Shown piece by piece: positions 43,536-52,822 of a DNA stretch of 64,000 bases. Every line of letters begins with the position of its first letter. The first letter of the stretch is position 1. The position numbers and the translations under genes were made by a program. The notes under the pieces are model-generated. The model ran no database searches. It saw nothing but the letters and a program-made list of their open reading frames with translations, and was not told the DNA's origin. This stretch comes from Alkaliphilus metalliredigens QYMF (lineage in GTDB: Bacteria; Bacillota; Clostridia; Peptostreptococcales; Natronincolaceae): positions 4,321,539 to 4,385,538 of the forward strand of contig NC_009633.1 in assembly GCF_000016985.1 (NCBI RefSeq). Direction: 5' to 3'.

Positions 43536-44228
43536 TCATAAATCCGAACTTTTTTCTATGTTCCAATTTATTTCTTCTATTCCTACACCCCTTAAAAAAT
43601 CATTGGTTTTAGAAAAGGGATGACTGCCAAAGAAACCTCGATGAGCAGAAAAAGGACTGGGGTGTGGTGATTTAATAATATGATGCTGGGGATTTGTAAT
43701 GAGCGCTTCCTTCTCTTGGGCATTTTTTCCCCATAAGATGAAAACCATAGCCGTCTCTCTTTCATTAAGTCGCTTAATAATCTGATCTGTAAATTGCTCC
43801 CATCCAGCACCTTTATGGGAGTTAGGTTCTCCCCTACGCACTGTTAAAACAGTATTAAGCATCAATACACCCTCTTGGGCCCATTGGTTTAAATAACCGT
43901 GTTCCGGAATATCATATCCTAGATCCCCATTCAACTCTTTGAATATATTCTTAAGGGATGGTGGTGTCTTCACGCCTGGCTTCACAGAAAAACTCAACCC
44001 ATGGGCTTGCCCTGGACCGTGATAGGGATCCTGTCCTAATATAACCGCCTTCACCTTCCCAAAGGGCGTAAGCTGTAGTGCATTAAAAATATCGCCTTCA
44101 TCTGGATAAACTGTTTTTGTTCTATATTCTTCCATTAAAAACTGTTTCAATTTCAGATAATATGTTTTTTCATATTCTTCCTCTACAATCGGTGCCCAAT
44201 CATTATGTAAAACAGACATTTCATTCAC
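43536..44228 (-). CDS. ung: Uracil-DNA glycosylase, family 1
   Basis: Base-excision repair enzyme of 230 residues removing uracil from [21 protein letters not shown] contains the water-activating Asp and the uracil-binding pocket, and [13 protein letters not shown] the Leu-loop region with the catalytic His. Family and length are typical. Located between glnS and a MATE gene, in the same direction. Confidence 0.97.
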   Translation of the reverse strand: MNEMSVLHNDWAPIVEEEYEKTYYLKLKQFLMEEYRTKTVYPDEGDIFNALQLTPFGKVKAVILGQDPYHGPGQAHGLSFSVKPGVKTPPSLKNIFKELNGDLGYDIPEHGYLNQWAQEGVLMLNTVLTVRRGEPNSHKGAGWEQFTDQIIKRLNERETAMVFILWGKNAQEKEALITNPQHHIIKSPHPSPFSAHRGFFGSHPFSKTNDFLRGVGIEEINWNIEKSSDL

Positions 44229-44290
44229 CTCTAATTCCTGTGTTTTTGATTAAATCTCCCTCTGTTATAGAATAATCCTTTCATTACCTT

Positions 44291-45634
44291 TTACTCGATG
44301 CTTCTTTTCTTCACCTGCTGCTTTACTCTGACTGCAAGAAAAAGCATACATCCAAAGGTCAGTAGCTCGGCCAATGGCCCCGTCATCCAAACCCCAAGGA
44401 TTCCAAATAAATTAGGGAATATGATGAGCCCTAATAATATGAAAATAACACCGCGACTCATGGTTAATATCGTGGCATACATGCGGTATTCAATGGCTTG
44501 AAAGTAGGCTGCCATAATAATGTTAATTCCTGTAAATAAAAAACCTGTAAAATAGATATAGATTCCTTGCACCGTTATATCAATCAATTCCTGACTATCA
44601 GGGGTAAAGAGGGAGACAATCCAATGCGGAAAGAGCATTCCCACTCCAAAAAAGAATAGGCTAAGGCCTAAAGAAATATAAATAGCAAATCTTAATACCT
44701 CCTGTACCCGTTCCTTTTTTCTTGCACCATAATTCACACTCACAATGGGTTGCATCGCTTGGGAAACACCAATGAAAATCGCAATAAATATGATAGAAAC
44801 ATTGGCAATAATACTATAGGCAGAAACAGCCAGAGTCCCCTTAATCGATAGCAATACTGTGTTAAAGGCAAAAATGACAATCCCAAAAGAAAGTTCTAAT
44901 ATAAAGCTTGAGAACCCATTCCCTATGATTCGCCTAACTGTTTTATAATGAGGCATGACCCTAATGAATACAAGACGATTCTCTTTGCTAAAGAAATGAA
45001 TACAGAGTATCAGAAGACTAACTGCATTGGCAATGCCAGTGGCAATGGCAGCCCCTTTCATGCCCCACTGAAAATGAAAAATAAATAGTGCGTCAAGTAC
45101 AATATTAATCACATTTCCAATAATCATGCTCCACATGGCAAGCTTTGGTGCTTGATCATTTCTCACAAAAACGGCTACGGTTTGATTCACTAAAAAGAAA
45201 AATCCAAATGGAAGTAAAATACCTACATATCCATTGACCAGTCCAATGTTTTCAGAAGTAGCCCCTAATAAATAGGAAATTCTTTCAGAAAAAAGCAAGC
45301 CAATGATACTAAACAATAGGCCTACAACACAAGCCATGATCACACTGTGGGTAAAAAACACCTTTGCCTGCTCCTGTCTTTTCTGTCCCATTGAAATAGA
45401 AAAGGCCGCAGCTCCTCCTATACCAAACAGAAGTCCTGTGCCAATCAATATACTAAAAAGAGGAATGGCAATATTTAAAGCTGCTAACCCCTCACTCCCT
45501 ACCCCTCTGGCTATAAAGATGGTATCAAATAAAATACATAAAGATAAGACCAATGTGGAGGCGATACTGGGAATCAAATATTTTAAAAATAGTTTCGTTA
45601 CATTATCCTTAGTCAAGTCTACGTTATTCTCCAT
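44291..45634 (-). CDS. MATE-family transporter (DinF/NorM-like)
   Basis: 447-residue membrane protein with about twelve helices in two repeats. Helix 1 region: FLKYLIPSIASTLVLSLCIL; next AARGVGSEGLAALNIAIPLF-type sequence. It is of the VmrA/MepA-like subgroup and only distantly related to the MATE gene at 18-19 kb. The ATG at 45634 follows AAAGGTG; an upstream TTG is rejected. Substrate unknown; cationic drugs are usual for the family. Confidence 0.92.
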   Translation of the reverse strand: MENNVDLTKDNVTKLFLKYLIPSIASTLVLSLCILFDTIFIARGVGSEGLAALNIAIPLFSILIGTGLLFGIGGAAAFSISMGQKRQEQAKVFFTHSVIMACVVGLLFSIIGLLFSERISYLLGATSENIGLVNGYVGILLPFGFFFLVNQTVAVFVRNDQAPKLAMWSMIIGNVINIVLDALFIFHFQWGMKGAAIATGIANAVSLLILCIHFFSKENRLVFIRVMPHYKTVRRIIGNGFSSFILELSFGIVIFAFNTVLLSIKGTLAVSAYSIIANVSIIFIAIFIGVSQAMQPIVSVNYGARKKERVQEVLRFAIYISLGLSLFFFGVGMLFPHWIVSLFTPDSQELIDITVQGIYIYFTGFLFTGINIIMAAYFQAIEYRMYATILTMSRGVIFILLGLIIFPNLFGILGVWMTGPLAELLTFGCMLFLAVRVKQQVKKRSIE

Positions 45635-45722
45635 TAGTGACACCTTTCTTAACACTTCTTTAATGAAATGATTTCATCCCATGTATTAGTATTTTAACAT
45701 ATTTTCCTAGTCTCTCCCACCC

Positions 45723-46430
45723 TTACAGATAAACGCTCATCCCATGGGTTTTCAACCACTTTTTTCTGATTTTATAATCAGGAATACAGCTCTCCACCAA
45801 ATGCCAAAAATCCTTTGAATGATTGAAATAGATTAAATGACACATTTCATGGACAACAACATACTCCAACACCCTTTCAGGTGCCATGGATAATCGCCAG
45901 TTAAACATCAAGTTCCCCCTGCTACTACAACTTCCCCAGCGTTTCTTCTGTTCCTTGACCTTTACATTTACAGGCATGCAGTTTAATTGCATCTTATGCT
46001 TTTCTATATAATGTAGTACCCTTTCAGATGTCTGCCTCCGATACCAAGTCTCTAGAGCTCTTCTTACCTGTTCAGCTTCAATTACATCGCTCCAAACACA
46101 TAATCCCCCTTGAACTAGTTCCACCATGGGAATGGGTACCGTCTCGTCCTTTACCAGCCTTAATGGAAAGCGCTCTCCTAGATAAAGAAAATTCTCTCCA
46201 TTGGTAAATGTGTATTCTTTCCGATGTTTTTCCTTTTCCCTTACTTCAGCAAGCTTAATCTCAATCCACTCTTGCTTTGACTGAAGCACACTGACAACAT
46301 CTTTATGCACCACCCTTTTAGGCACCAGCACCTTCACCACCCCAGGTGGTTTGATTTGAATTTCCACAGTCTTTCTATTCCTATGTTCTACTACTATATC
46401 TATGGTTTCGTTTTTCAATTGTACCTGCAA
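45723..46430 (-). CDS. YgjP-like zinc metallopeptidase (DUF45)
   Basis: 235 residues. VVHEMCHLIYFNHSKDFWHL supplies the HExxH zinc motif with a third ligand His further on. KKRWGSCSSRGNLMFNWRL is the YgjP/SprT-like signature before it. The N-terminal 90 residues are basic, with beta-strand pattern. The physiological substrate is unknown. TTG start seven bases after GGGGGG. Divergent from the racemase gene. Confidence 0.88.
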   Translation of the reverse strand: MQVQLKNETIDIVVEHRNRKTVEIQIKPPGVVKVLVPKRVVHKDVVSVLQSKQEWIEIKLAEVREKEKHRKEYTFTNGENFLYLGERFPLRLVKDETVPIPMVELVQGGLCVWSDVIEAEQVRRALETWYRRQTSERVLHYIEKHKMQLNCMPVNVKVKEQKKRWGSCSSRGNLMFNWRLSMAPERVLEYVVVHEMCHLIYFNHSKDFWHLVESCIPDYKIRKKWLKTHGMSVYL

Positions 46431-46613
46431 TGATTGTCCCCCCTATGCTAATACATTCATTATAATATACTTTCACTCCTCTATTCAAAATAAAGCTTAG
46501 AAAGTTTTCACCCACGATGGAAAAAAATCTAATCTTGTCATATAATAACTAATAGATGGAATATTTTACTTTTTTCTAAATATTCTAAATAACCGGGGTA
46601 TGGGGTGTATAAA

Positions 46614-47345
46614 ATGAGTGAAAAAGTAGTTGGTATATTAGGTGGTATGGGGCCTGCAGCCACCTGTGATCTCTTTAGCCGAATCATTGCACAGACTAAT
46701 GCAAAATCCGATGCTGATCATATCCATGTCATCATTGATAGTAATTGTAAAATCCCTGATCGCACCAAGGCAATCCTTTATCAAGGAGTAAGTCCTCTAC
46801 ATGCCATGATTAAATCAGCACGTCAGCTAGAAAGTATTGGAGCCGGTATTCTTATCATTCCATGTATTACCGCTCACTATTATATTGAATCGCTACAGCA
46901 AGAAATCAACATCCCGATTGTCAATGCACTACAGCTGATAGACGATCATCTCAAATCAGAGCTTTCTTCAATAAAAGCCATAGGGGTCCTGGCTACTTCT
47001 GGAACAAAACAGACCCAGCTCCTACAGCGCTCTATTCAAGAGAAAGCTTTGATTTTTCCAGATCCTCGCACCCAAGAGCATGAGTTAATGGACATCATCT
47101 ATGGCAATAATGGAATCAAAGCTGGAAATCAATCTCCCGAAGTAATCAATAGGATCGTTGGTGTTATTGATAAATTGAAACAGCAAGGGGCAGAGGGTGT
47201 ATTGGCAGGCTGCACGGAAATCAGTCTTGTCTTAAAGCAAAGCCATTTAGATTTACCCCTAATTGATCCTCTGGATTTATTAGCTCAAAAATCCATTGAT
47301 TTCGCCCTACCTTTCAACTCCCCTGAATTAGGTCTCGTTTTATAA
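46614..47345 (+). CDS. Aspartate/glutamate racemase family protein
   Basis: 243-residue cofactor-independent racemase. GILGGMGPAATCDLF is the N-terminal signature. The two catalytic cysteines are Cys84 in IPCITAHYY and the Cys in LAGCTEISLVL. It interconverts L- and D-Asp or Glu; MurI is a more distant relative, and the motif layout favours aspartate racemase/YgeA type. ATG six bases after GGGGTG. Ends in a strong hairpin. Confidence 0.93.
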   Translation: MSEKVVGILGGMGPAATCDLFSRIIAQTNAKSDADHIHVIIDSNCKIPDRTKAILYQGVSPLHAMIKSARQLESIGAGILIIPCITAHYYIESLQQEINIPIVNALQLIDDHLKSELSSIKAIGVLATSGTKQTQLLQRSIQEKALIFPDPRTQEHELMDIIYGNNGIKAGNQSPEVINRIVGVIDKLKQQGAEGVLAGCTEISLVLKQSHLDLPLIDPLDLLAQKSIDFALPFNSPELGLVL

Positions 47346-47352
47346 ATAAATA

Positions 47353-47386
47353 GACAGTGATTGTCTGATGTGAGACAATCACTGTC
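47353..47386. terminator. Bidirectional terminator between racemase and ferritin-like genes
   Basis: Perfect 14-bp stem (47353-47366 with 47373-47386) and a 6-base loop. Confidence 0.85.
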
Positions 47387-47394
47387 TTGTGTCT

Positions 47395-47886
47395 TTAATA
47401 AGGAGCAAAGCCCTGTTCTGCCCACCACTCTTCTTTGTAAACATTGTATTGCTCTGTAAATTGATTTAAATGAACAAATTCCCACTTAATTAGCAGATCA
47501 TACAATTTTTCCGCTTGTTCTAATTTGGTATTCTTTTTGGCTTCTTTATAAAATTCAATTGAATCCTTTTCCATTTGAATACCGATACCAAATACCGACA
47601 TGCCTAAGCTGGTGTATTGCTTATCCATCTTGCTCCATTGATAAATATTGGGAGATGGTGGTTCTGATACAAATGCCAATTCAAAGTCTTCTCCCTGATT
47701 ATCTTTTACTTTATTGAATAAGTCCTTTAAGTACTCTGCGTGTTCAAGTTCCTCTTTGGCCAAGGCCATAAAGGCCTCTTTGCTTTCCTCTGTTCCAGCT
47801 TGCTTTGCTGCCATTTGATAAAATTCAAATCCTTCAACCTCATTCAAAATGGCCTGCTTAATTGCATCTAATTCCTCTTTTATCAT
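47395..47886 (-). CDS. Ferritin-like/rubrerythrin-type protein
   Basis: 163-residue four-helix protein. Glu in EVEGFEFYQ, EELEHAEYL (ExxH) and the later pair EKDSIEFYKEA and WEFVHLNQF supply the iron ligands of the rubrerythrin diiron site. The C-terminal rubredoxin Cys4 domain is absent, so it is a sulerythrin/DUF2202-like form. Probable role in iron or peroxide handling. AAAGGAGG lies upstream. Confidence 0.88.
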   Translation of the reverse strand: MIKEELDAIKQAILNEVEGFEFYQMAAKQAGTEESKEAFMALAKEELEHAEYLKDLFNKVKDNQGEDFELAFVSEPPSPNIYQWSKMDKQYTSLGMSVFGIGIQMEKDSIEFYKEAKKNTKLEQAEKLYDLLIKWEFVHLNQFTEQYNVYKEEWWAEQGFAPY

Positions 47887-47969
47887 CCAAATTCCTCCTT
47901 TATACTATCTCTCTAATAAAAGTGCTATCTTATTTTTACCCATATCTTCCTATTATATAGACAAAAAAT

Positions 47970-48000
47970 AGAACTAAATCATATCTTATGATCTAGTTCT
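47970..48000 (-). terminator. Terminator after the hemolysin-III gene
   Basis: 14-bp stem with one G-U pair, loop of three, then TTTTTT on the minus strand. Confidence 0.8.
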
Positions 48001-48042
48001 ACTAAATAACATGGTTAAAGCCTCCATTTGCACCACAAATCT

Positions 48043-48702
48043 TTAAACAAGATATCTAAAAATACCTAGAAAATGTAGTACGCCTCCTGCTAACACGAAA
48101 AGGTGCCAAATGGCATGATTATATGGAATTTTTTTAATAGCATAAAAAATTGTGCCTACAGTATAGGCCATTCCACCTGCCAAAAGCCACACAAAGAAGC
48201 CCAATGGAATCATTTCAAGCATGGGTTTAATGGCAATCACAATAATCCATCCCATTGCAATATAAATCCCTAGAGAGAGTGCTTTGTACTTTTCAAATTT
48301 ATTAAATGTAACGATTTTAAACACAATCCCAAGGAGTGCGATTGTCCAGACAGTAGACAATATTCCAATTCGCCAATACCCCTTCATTGCTAATAGCGCA
48401 ATAGGCGTATAGGTTCCCGCTATGAACAAATAGATGGATGCATGATCAAAAACCCTTAAGATTTTTTTGACTTTTTCTTTTTGGAAGCTATGATAAAGGG
48501 TTGATGCCACATATAAGACGATGGAGCAAAATCCATATATACTAAACCCCACAATAGCTGCAGTGTTTCGATTCCAAATTGAATAAACCAATAAAATGGT
48601 CAATGCAACGATACTAAACACCACTCCCATTCCATGGGTAATGCTGTTTGCAATCTCTTCTTTAATTGAGTGCGCTTTTATTTTTGAGTCCTCTACGTTC
48701 AA
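48043..48702 (-). CDS. Hemolysin III family (YplQ/PAQR) membrane protein
   Basis: 219 residues with seven membrane segments. Metal-site motifs of the PAQR superfamily are visible: EEIANSITHGMG, STLYHSFQKEK followed by FDHASIYLFIAGTYTP, and HAIWHLFVLAGGVLHFLGI. In bacteria these proteins are linked to membrane stress; despite the name, haemolysis is not its proven role. TTG start with GGGAGG at nine bases. Confidence 0.93.
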   Translation of the reverse strand: MNVEDSKIKAHSIKEEIANSITHGMGVVFSIVALTILLVYSIWNRNTAAIVGFSIYGFCSIVLYVASTLYHSFQKEKVKKILRVFDHASIYLFIAGTYTPIALLAMKGYWRIGILSTVWTIALLGIVFKIVTFNKFEKYKALSLGIYIAMGWIIVIAIKPMLEMIPLGFFVWLLAGGMAYTVGTIFYAIKKIPYNHAIWHLFVLAGGVLHFLGIFRYLV

Positions 48703-48853
48703 TTAGTCTTCCCTCCCCGTTACACGATACTTTCAACTTATTAAAATTGGCCTACTACTTAATTATAATGTTATTATATTCCAATTTAGTTCTTTTTTAT
48801 ACTTTCTTATCATCAATATCATACCATACAACCTGAGTAATTAAAATTGAAAA

Positions 48854-48877
48854 AGCGAGGCAGTTTTATGCCTCGCT
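48854..48877 (-). terminator. Terminator after the eRF1-like gene
   Basis: AGCGAGGC/GCCTCGCT stem with an 8-base loop, then TTTTTC on the minus strand. Confidence 0.9.
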
Positions 48878-48893
48878 CATCAACTCATCATAT

Positions 48894-50042
48894 CTAATAT
48901 CGATAAATAGCTGCAATAGCCCCTTCACATGGCATTTCCTCTTTTTCCATTACATATACCTTTCCACCATTGGTAAATGTATGAAAAGCTGTGAAGTCTA
49001 ATATGTCCTCACTATCTTCATTTTGTTCATGGTAGTGCTTTAATTCATTCTTTTTCTTGTCAAATCTGCCCCATACATGTTGTCCTTTAGCTATGAACAA
49101 AACTTCCACTCTTTGGTTATAAGCAGATGACACAATACTACTTAAATCGTTGGATGCTTTTCCTGTGCTCTTGAGATCATTATACTTTTCTTTTATTTCT
49201 ATTTCTTCTTTCTTTAAATAAGGTTCCATGATTGTCCATCCCTGCTGTTGCAATTCTTTATTAGATGCTTCTTCAGGGTTCCCTGTGATTCCTTGTTCCA
49301 ATAGACTACGATACTTATTGGCTTCTTTATAAATAGGAAATAGATATGCTACCCCCGCTAATATCAGGGGAATTGAATCGTTGTTGAAATACTTTACTAA
49401 CCCTGCATTAACTTCTTGAAAATAGCGTAGTATGTTGGTCTTATCCTCTTCCATACCAGCTCCGTGTCCGTGATATGCTACCGAGCTTTGTCCTCCCGCA
49501 TTTCCAGAAGTTCTGGTATTTAATTGCATCTTATTTCCTAGATCATCATACTTTAATGCCTCAGCTAGGCTCGTTGGGACATCATTCAGTTTAACTTCCG
49601 TTACATCATCCTTGGTACAATACAATAATCTTAGCTTATTTTGACTAATGGCTAAAACATAAAATTGTCCGTTTCGCTGGAAAGTTGGGAAAAGCGGTTT
49701 AATATAAAAATGATCTTTCACAACAGCTATGGGCTCAAATTCAACCGGAAGCGTATAAAAATAAAAGTCCTCCTCTGTTGCAAAAATCGCAAGTCCTTTG
49801 TCTAGATGACTCCAGAACATTGAATCCTCTAATAATGATTCAATATTATGGGTGAAATGACTTAATTCAGTCTTTTTAATACCTGCTTCTAGTAATTTAG
49901 CTTCACTTTCTTTCAGTAAGTTTTTTAATTGAATCCGTCCCTTTTGAAGATCCCTATTCTCCGACCCAGTCGTTAAAAAAATAGAGAGATTGAAATTTTT
50001 GCCGTTACTTAGTAGTTTGTCCAACTCGTCTCTAGTAAACAT
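48894..50042 (-). CDS. Bacterial eRF1/aRF1-like protein (baeRF family)
   Basis: 382 residues. The order FATEEDFYFYTLPVEFEPIA, PLFPTFQRNGQFYVLAISQN and AYHGHGAGMEEDKTNILRYF followed by a RNase-H-like/L30e-like C-terminal half is the pattern of the bacterial archaeo-eukaryotic release-factor families described by comparative genomics. Members are thought to act on ribosomes. The codon-reading domain and GGQ hydrolysis motif of true eRF1 are not seen. ATG with AGAAGGAGG at seven bases; a longer upstream frame is rejected. Confidence 0.82.
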   Translation of the reverse strand: MFTRDELDKLLSNGKNFNLSIFLTTGSENRDLQKGRIQLKNLLKESEAKLLEAGIKKTELSHFTHNIESLLEDSMFWSHLDKGLAIFATEEDFYFYTLPVEFEPIAVVKDHFYIKPLFPTFQRNGQFYVLAISQNKLRLLYCTKDDVTEVKLNDVPTSLAEALKYDDLGNKMQLNTRTSGNAGGQSSVAYHGHGAGMEEDKTNILRYFQEVNAGLVKYFNNDSIPLILAGVAYLFPIYKEANKYRSLLEQGITGNPEEASNKELQQQGWTIMEPYLKKEEIEIKEKYNDLKSTGKASNDLSSIVSSAYNQRVEVLFIAKGQHVWGRFDKKKNELKHYHEQNEDSEDILDFTAFHTFTNGGKVYVMEKEEMPCEGAIAAIYRY

Positions 50043-50244
50043 AACAACGCCTCCTTCTAGGTTTCGACTCCTATGATTGAGTAGTGCCATAGTGAGTAAC
50101 CCCATTTTTTTCTGTCAGTTATTTAATATTTACCCTGGATACGCCCTCATAAACATTAACCCCAAGTACCACCTGTTCAAAATAAGTGCACCTATGACCG
50201 TTTCTTGCTCTGACCTAGGGGTATATTTTAAAAACATAATAACT

Positions 50245-50273
50245 TTGAATATATTTCATTAATCTTGTATACT
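50245..50273 (+). promoter_or_regulatory. Sigma-A promoter of the YihY gene
   Basis: TTGAAT, 17 bases, TATACT, 21 bases before the start codon. Confidence 0.75.
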
Positions 50274-50294
50274 TTACTATATGGAGGTGAGTTT

Positions 50295-51125
50295 ATGTCC
50301 TTTCGACGAATCAAGGAAGTGCTTTTACATCTTTATAACCAATTTGACAAAGATGAGGTGCCTGCATTAGGGGCCCAAATTAGCTATTATCTGATTTTAT
50401 CTTTTTTTCCTTTTCTCATATTTTTGATTGTCCTCATAGGTTATATTCCCCTAACAGAAGAGCGTACACTTTATGAACTTGCCCTTATATTGCCTCATGA
50501 TGCCTATTCCCTTGTAGAAGAAATCATTCTAGAAATCACCACTGCTGATAATACAACCTTAATCTCCTTTGGTATGCTTGGAACCCTATGGACAGCATCT
50601 AGAGGCACCTCAGCAATGATTCGTGGAATGAACAAGGCCTACAATGTTAAAGAAGATCGTCCTTTTTGGAAGGTTGCTGGAATGGGCGTTATTTTCACCA
50701 TCGGTCTTGCATTCATGATTTTATTTTCTTTAACACTATTGGTTTTTGGTCAGCTTCTGGGGGAAATGCTTATCAACCAATTAAACCTCAGTACACTCCT
50801 TGAGCCTACTTGGCGTCTTGTTCGATATGGTGTTGCTTTATTAGCTCTTTTCTCTACCTTTACTTTGCTTTATCTCTTTGGACCTAACTACCATTTAAAG
50901 CTTAAGAATATCTATTGGGGGGCTCTTTTCTCTACTGTAGGATGGGTGGTGATTTCCCTAGGATTTGCTTATTATGTCAATAATTTTGGCAACTATACCA
51001 GAGTCTATGGCAGTATTGGTGGTGTTATGATTCTTTTGATTTGGTTATACCTTAGTAGCCTCATTGTACTTATGGGGGCAGAGGTTAATTCCACCATATG
51101 GGTCTTCTCTAAGCGTGGAAAGTAA
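50295..51125 (+). CDS. YihY/BrkB-family membrane protein
   Basis: 276 residues with six membrane helices, YihY/UPF0761 family. VPALGAQISYYLILSFFPFL and LWTASRGTSAMIRGMNKAYN are diagnostic, and GGVMILLIWLYLSSLIVLMG is the last helix pair. The old label ribonuclease BN is an error for this family; the function is unknown, with a transporter or lipid-related role suspected. GGAGGTG five bases before ATG. Confidence 0.92.
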   Translation: MSFRRIKEVLLHLYNQFDKDEVPALGAQISYYLILSFFPFLIFLIVLIGYIPLTEERTLYELALILPHDAYSLVEEIILEITTADNTTLISFGMLGTLWTASRGTSAMIRGMNKAYNVKEDRPFWKVAGMGVIFTIGLAFMILFSLTLLVFGQLLGEMLINQLNLSTLLEPTWRLVRYGVALLALFSTFTLLYLFGPNYHLKLKNIYWGALFSTVGWVVISLGFAYYVNNFGNYTRVYGSIGGVMILLIWLYLSSLIVLMGAEVNSTIWVFSKRGK

Positions 51126-51138
51126 CTCACTATGTAAA

Positions 51139-51172
51139 AAGCTCCCTGAAAACCCAAAGGGTAAGGGAGCTT
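51139..51172. terminator. Bidirectional terminator between YihY and amidohydrolase genes
   Basis: AAGCTCCC/GGGAGCTT stem with ACCC/GGGT inside. It overlaps the stop of the amidohydrolase gene. Confidence 0.8.
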
Positions 51173-52028
51173 ATTTTAATAAACCATCATATACTTTTAT
51201 GGCATTCTCATAAAAAACATCCTTGTGATATTGTTGTGCAATTAATCCTTTTATCCAGTTAATATAAATATTCAACTGTACAAGTGGCCAGTCAGATCCG
51301 TATAGAATTTTATCATAGCTTGCTGCATAATCTAAGGCTCTTTGTATGTGTTCAACAAATAGTTTGCTCTCCATTCTCTGGCGAACACTTTGTTGATCTC
51401 CAATCACAAGTCCCGAAAGATCTGCAAAAACATTGCTATTATTCGAAATGATTGCAGCTGTGTCCATTACCCACGGATCACCCAAATGAGCAATAATAAA
51501 TTTCACGTTGGGGTATTGTAGGGCCACCTGGTTGACGAGTAATGGATGGGAATCATGTAAATAACCTTTAACGGCATAGGTTTTTCCACAATGAATTGTG
51601 ACGGGAACTCCATAAGCTTCTGCTAGATGATAAATTGGCCTATAGATGGCATTTGTTACGGCAACGGGATAATATCCAGGGTATAGTTTAATACCCACCA
51701 CAGCTTGTTCCTGAAGCTTCCTTTCAATTGTAAGGAATTCCCCCAGGGGGTCATTTTTAAGTTGAAGGGGATTGATCCCTAAGCAGTACTTCAACCATGA
51801 GGGTAGTGTACCTTCAAGATTTGCCTCCATTGGATTTCTTTGTTCCGCATCAGGAAAGGCCTTGTCATGAGTTTCCTCTAGCCCCATAGCAATGCCAGTC
51901 ACGATCTCATTGCTTTCAAAGTCTTCTTTTAATCCTTCCATGGAATAATTGATTTGTGATATCTTCTCAGCGCAATTTCTAAATCGTTTAACCTCAGAAA
52001 AATGTAAATGGGCATCAATAATCTTCAT
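51171..52028 (-). CDS. Amidohydrolase-family (amidohydrolase 2) protein
   Basis: 285-residue TIM barrel. DAHLHF is the N-terminal metal motif; GIKLYPGYYP, VTIHCGKTYAVKG, IIAHLGDPWV and ILYGSDWPL follow at the ends of successive strands, giving the His/Asp metal ligands. Members hydrolyse or decarboxylate cyclic or carboxylic substrates; the particular one is not readable. ATG five bases after AAGGAG; an upstream ATG overlaps the site. Confidence 0.88.
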   Translation of the reverse strand: MKIIDAHLHFSEVKRFRNCAEKISQINYSMEGLKEDFESNEIVTGIAMGLEETHDKAFPDAEQRNPMEANLEGTLPSWLKYCLGINPLQLKNDPLGEFLTIERKLQEQAVVGIKLYPGYYPVAVTNAIYRPIYHLAEAYGVPVTIHCGKTYAVKGYLHDSHPLLVNQVALQYPNVKFIIAHLGDPWVMDTAAIISNNSNVFADLSGLVIGDQQSVRQRMESKLFVEHIQRALDYAASYDKILYGSDWPLVQLNIYINWIKGLIAQQYHKDVFYENAIKVYDGLLK

Positions 52029-52170
52029 TCTCTCTCCTTCTCTCATGCTTTTGAATCATGTCACTATCTCATTATTTCTTTCATTACTGCACATTATACT
52101 AGAAATAATAGTCTCCAATTAAATCCCGCTACAATCCAGTACAAACCAAAGCCTTTTACAGGTAAACAAA

Positions 52171-52220
52171 CTAAGTGACTGTCTTAAAAGTTAAAATTAA
52201 AACTTTTGGTCATCTACTTA
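52171..52220. repeat. 50-bp imperfect palindrome, copy 2
   Basis: Same element as at 40399-40448, same orientation and exactly the same length. A partial direct repeat of its left end (AAACAAGCTAGGTGAC, 52226-52241) follows six bases later. It lies in the divergent region between the amidohydrolase and YciI genes. Confidence 0.75.
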
Positions 52221-52345
52221 TAGATAAACAAGCTAGGTGACATTTTTATATTTATAAAGGAAAATCATCAACTTACGTAGAATATAATCATGACACTTAT
52301 AAAAGAGAAAAAAGTGAAATATGATAGAAAAAAGGAGATGATATC

Positions 52346-52642
52346 ATGCAATTTTTAGTTACTGGTTATGATGGAACTGACGAAGGTGCACTAAAAAGAC
52401 GTCTTGCGGTTCGTGCTGAACATATGGAACTTGCTGCTTCCATGAAAAAAGAAGGAAAGTATTTATATGCAGTTGCCATATTAGATGCCACTGAAAAAAT
52501 GGTAGGTTCTGTACTCGTTGTAGATTTTCCTACTAGAGAAGATCTTGACGAGTGGTTAAAAATCGAGCCCTATGTTACAGGAGAGGTGTGGAAGATAATA
52601 GAAATCAAAGCTTGTAAAGTGCCTCCTTTCTTTATGGAGTAA
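52346..52642 (+). CDS. YciI-family protein
   Basis: 98-residue ferredoxin-fold protein: FLVTGYDGTDEGALKRRLAV, RAEHMELAASMKKEGKYLYA and FPTREDLDEWLKIEPYVTGE. The Asp/His pair of YciI proteins is present (H in RAEH). Some relatives act as small dehydrochlorinases or EthD-like enzymes; the function here is unknown. GGAG eight bases before ATG. Confidence 0.88.
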   Translation: MQFLVTGYDGTDEGALKRRLAVRAEHMELAASMKKEGKYLYAVAILDATEKMVGSVLVVDFPTREDLDEWLKIEPYVTGEVWKIIEIKACKVPPFFME

Positions 52643-52675
52643 CGCAACCAAATGTAATTCAAAAGTATAAATTTA

Positions 52676-52727
52676 AAAGCCCTGTAGGTACATGTAGGAT
52701 TCCTCCTGCACTTATCTACGGGGCTTT
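52676..52727 (+). terminator. Terminator after the YciI gene
   Basis: 12-bp stem with one G-U (52676-52687 with 52716-52727) and a long loop; flanked by A and T runs. Confidence 0.7.
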
Positions 52728-52822
52728 CATGATAGAATACTTATTATTTACGTTTCATGGACATTCTACTACAATCCCTATTCTTCATCCTTGTTTACTA
52801 CTCAATTCATCCTATGGTTCGT

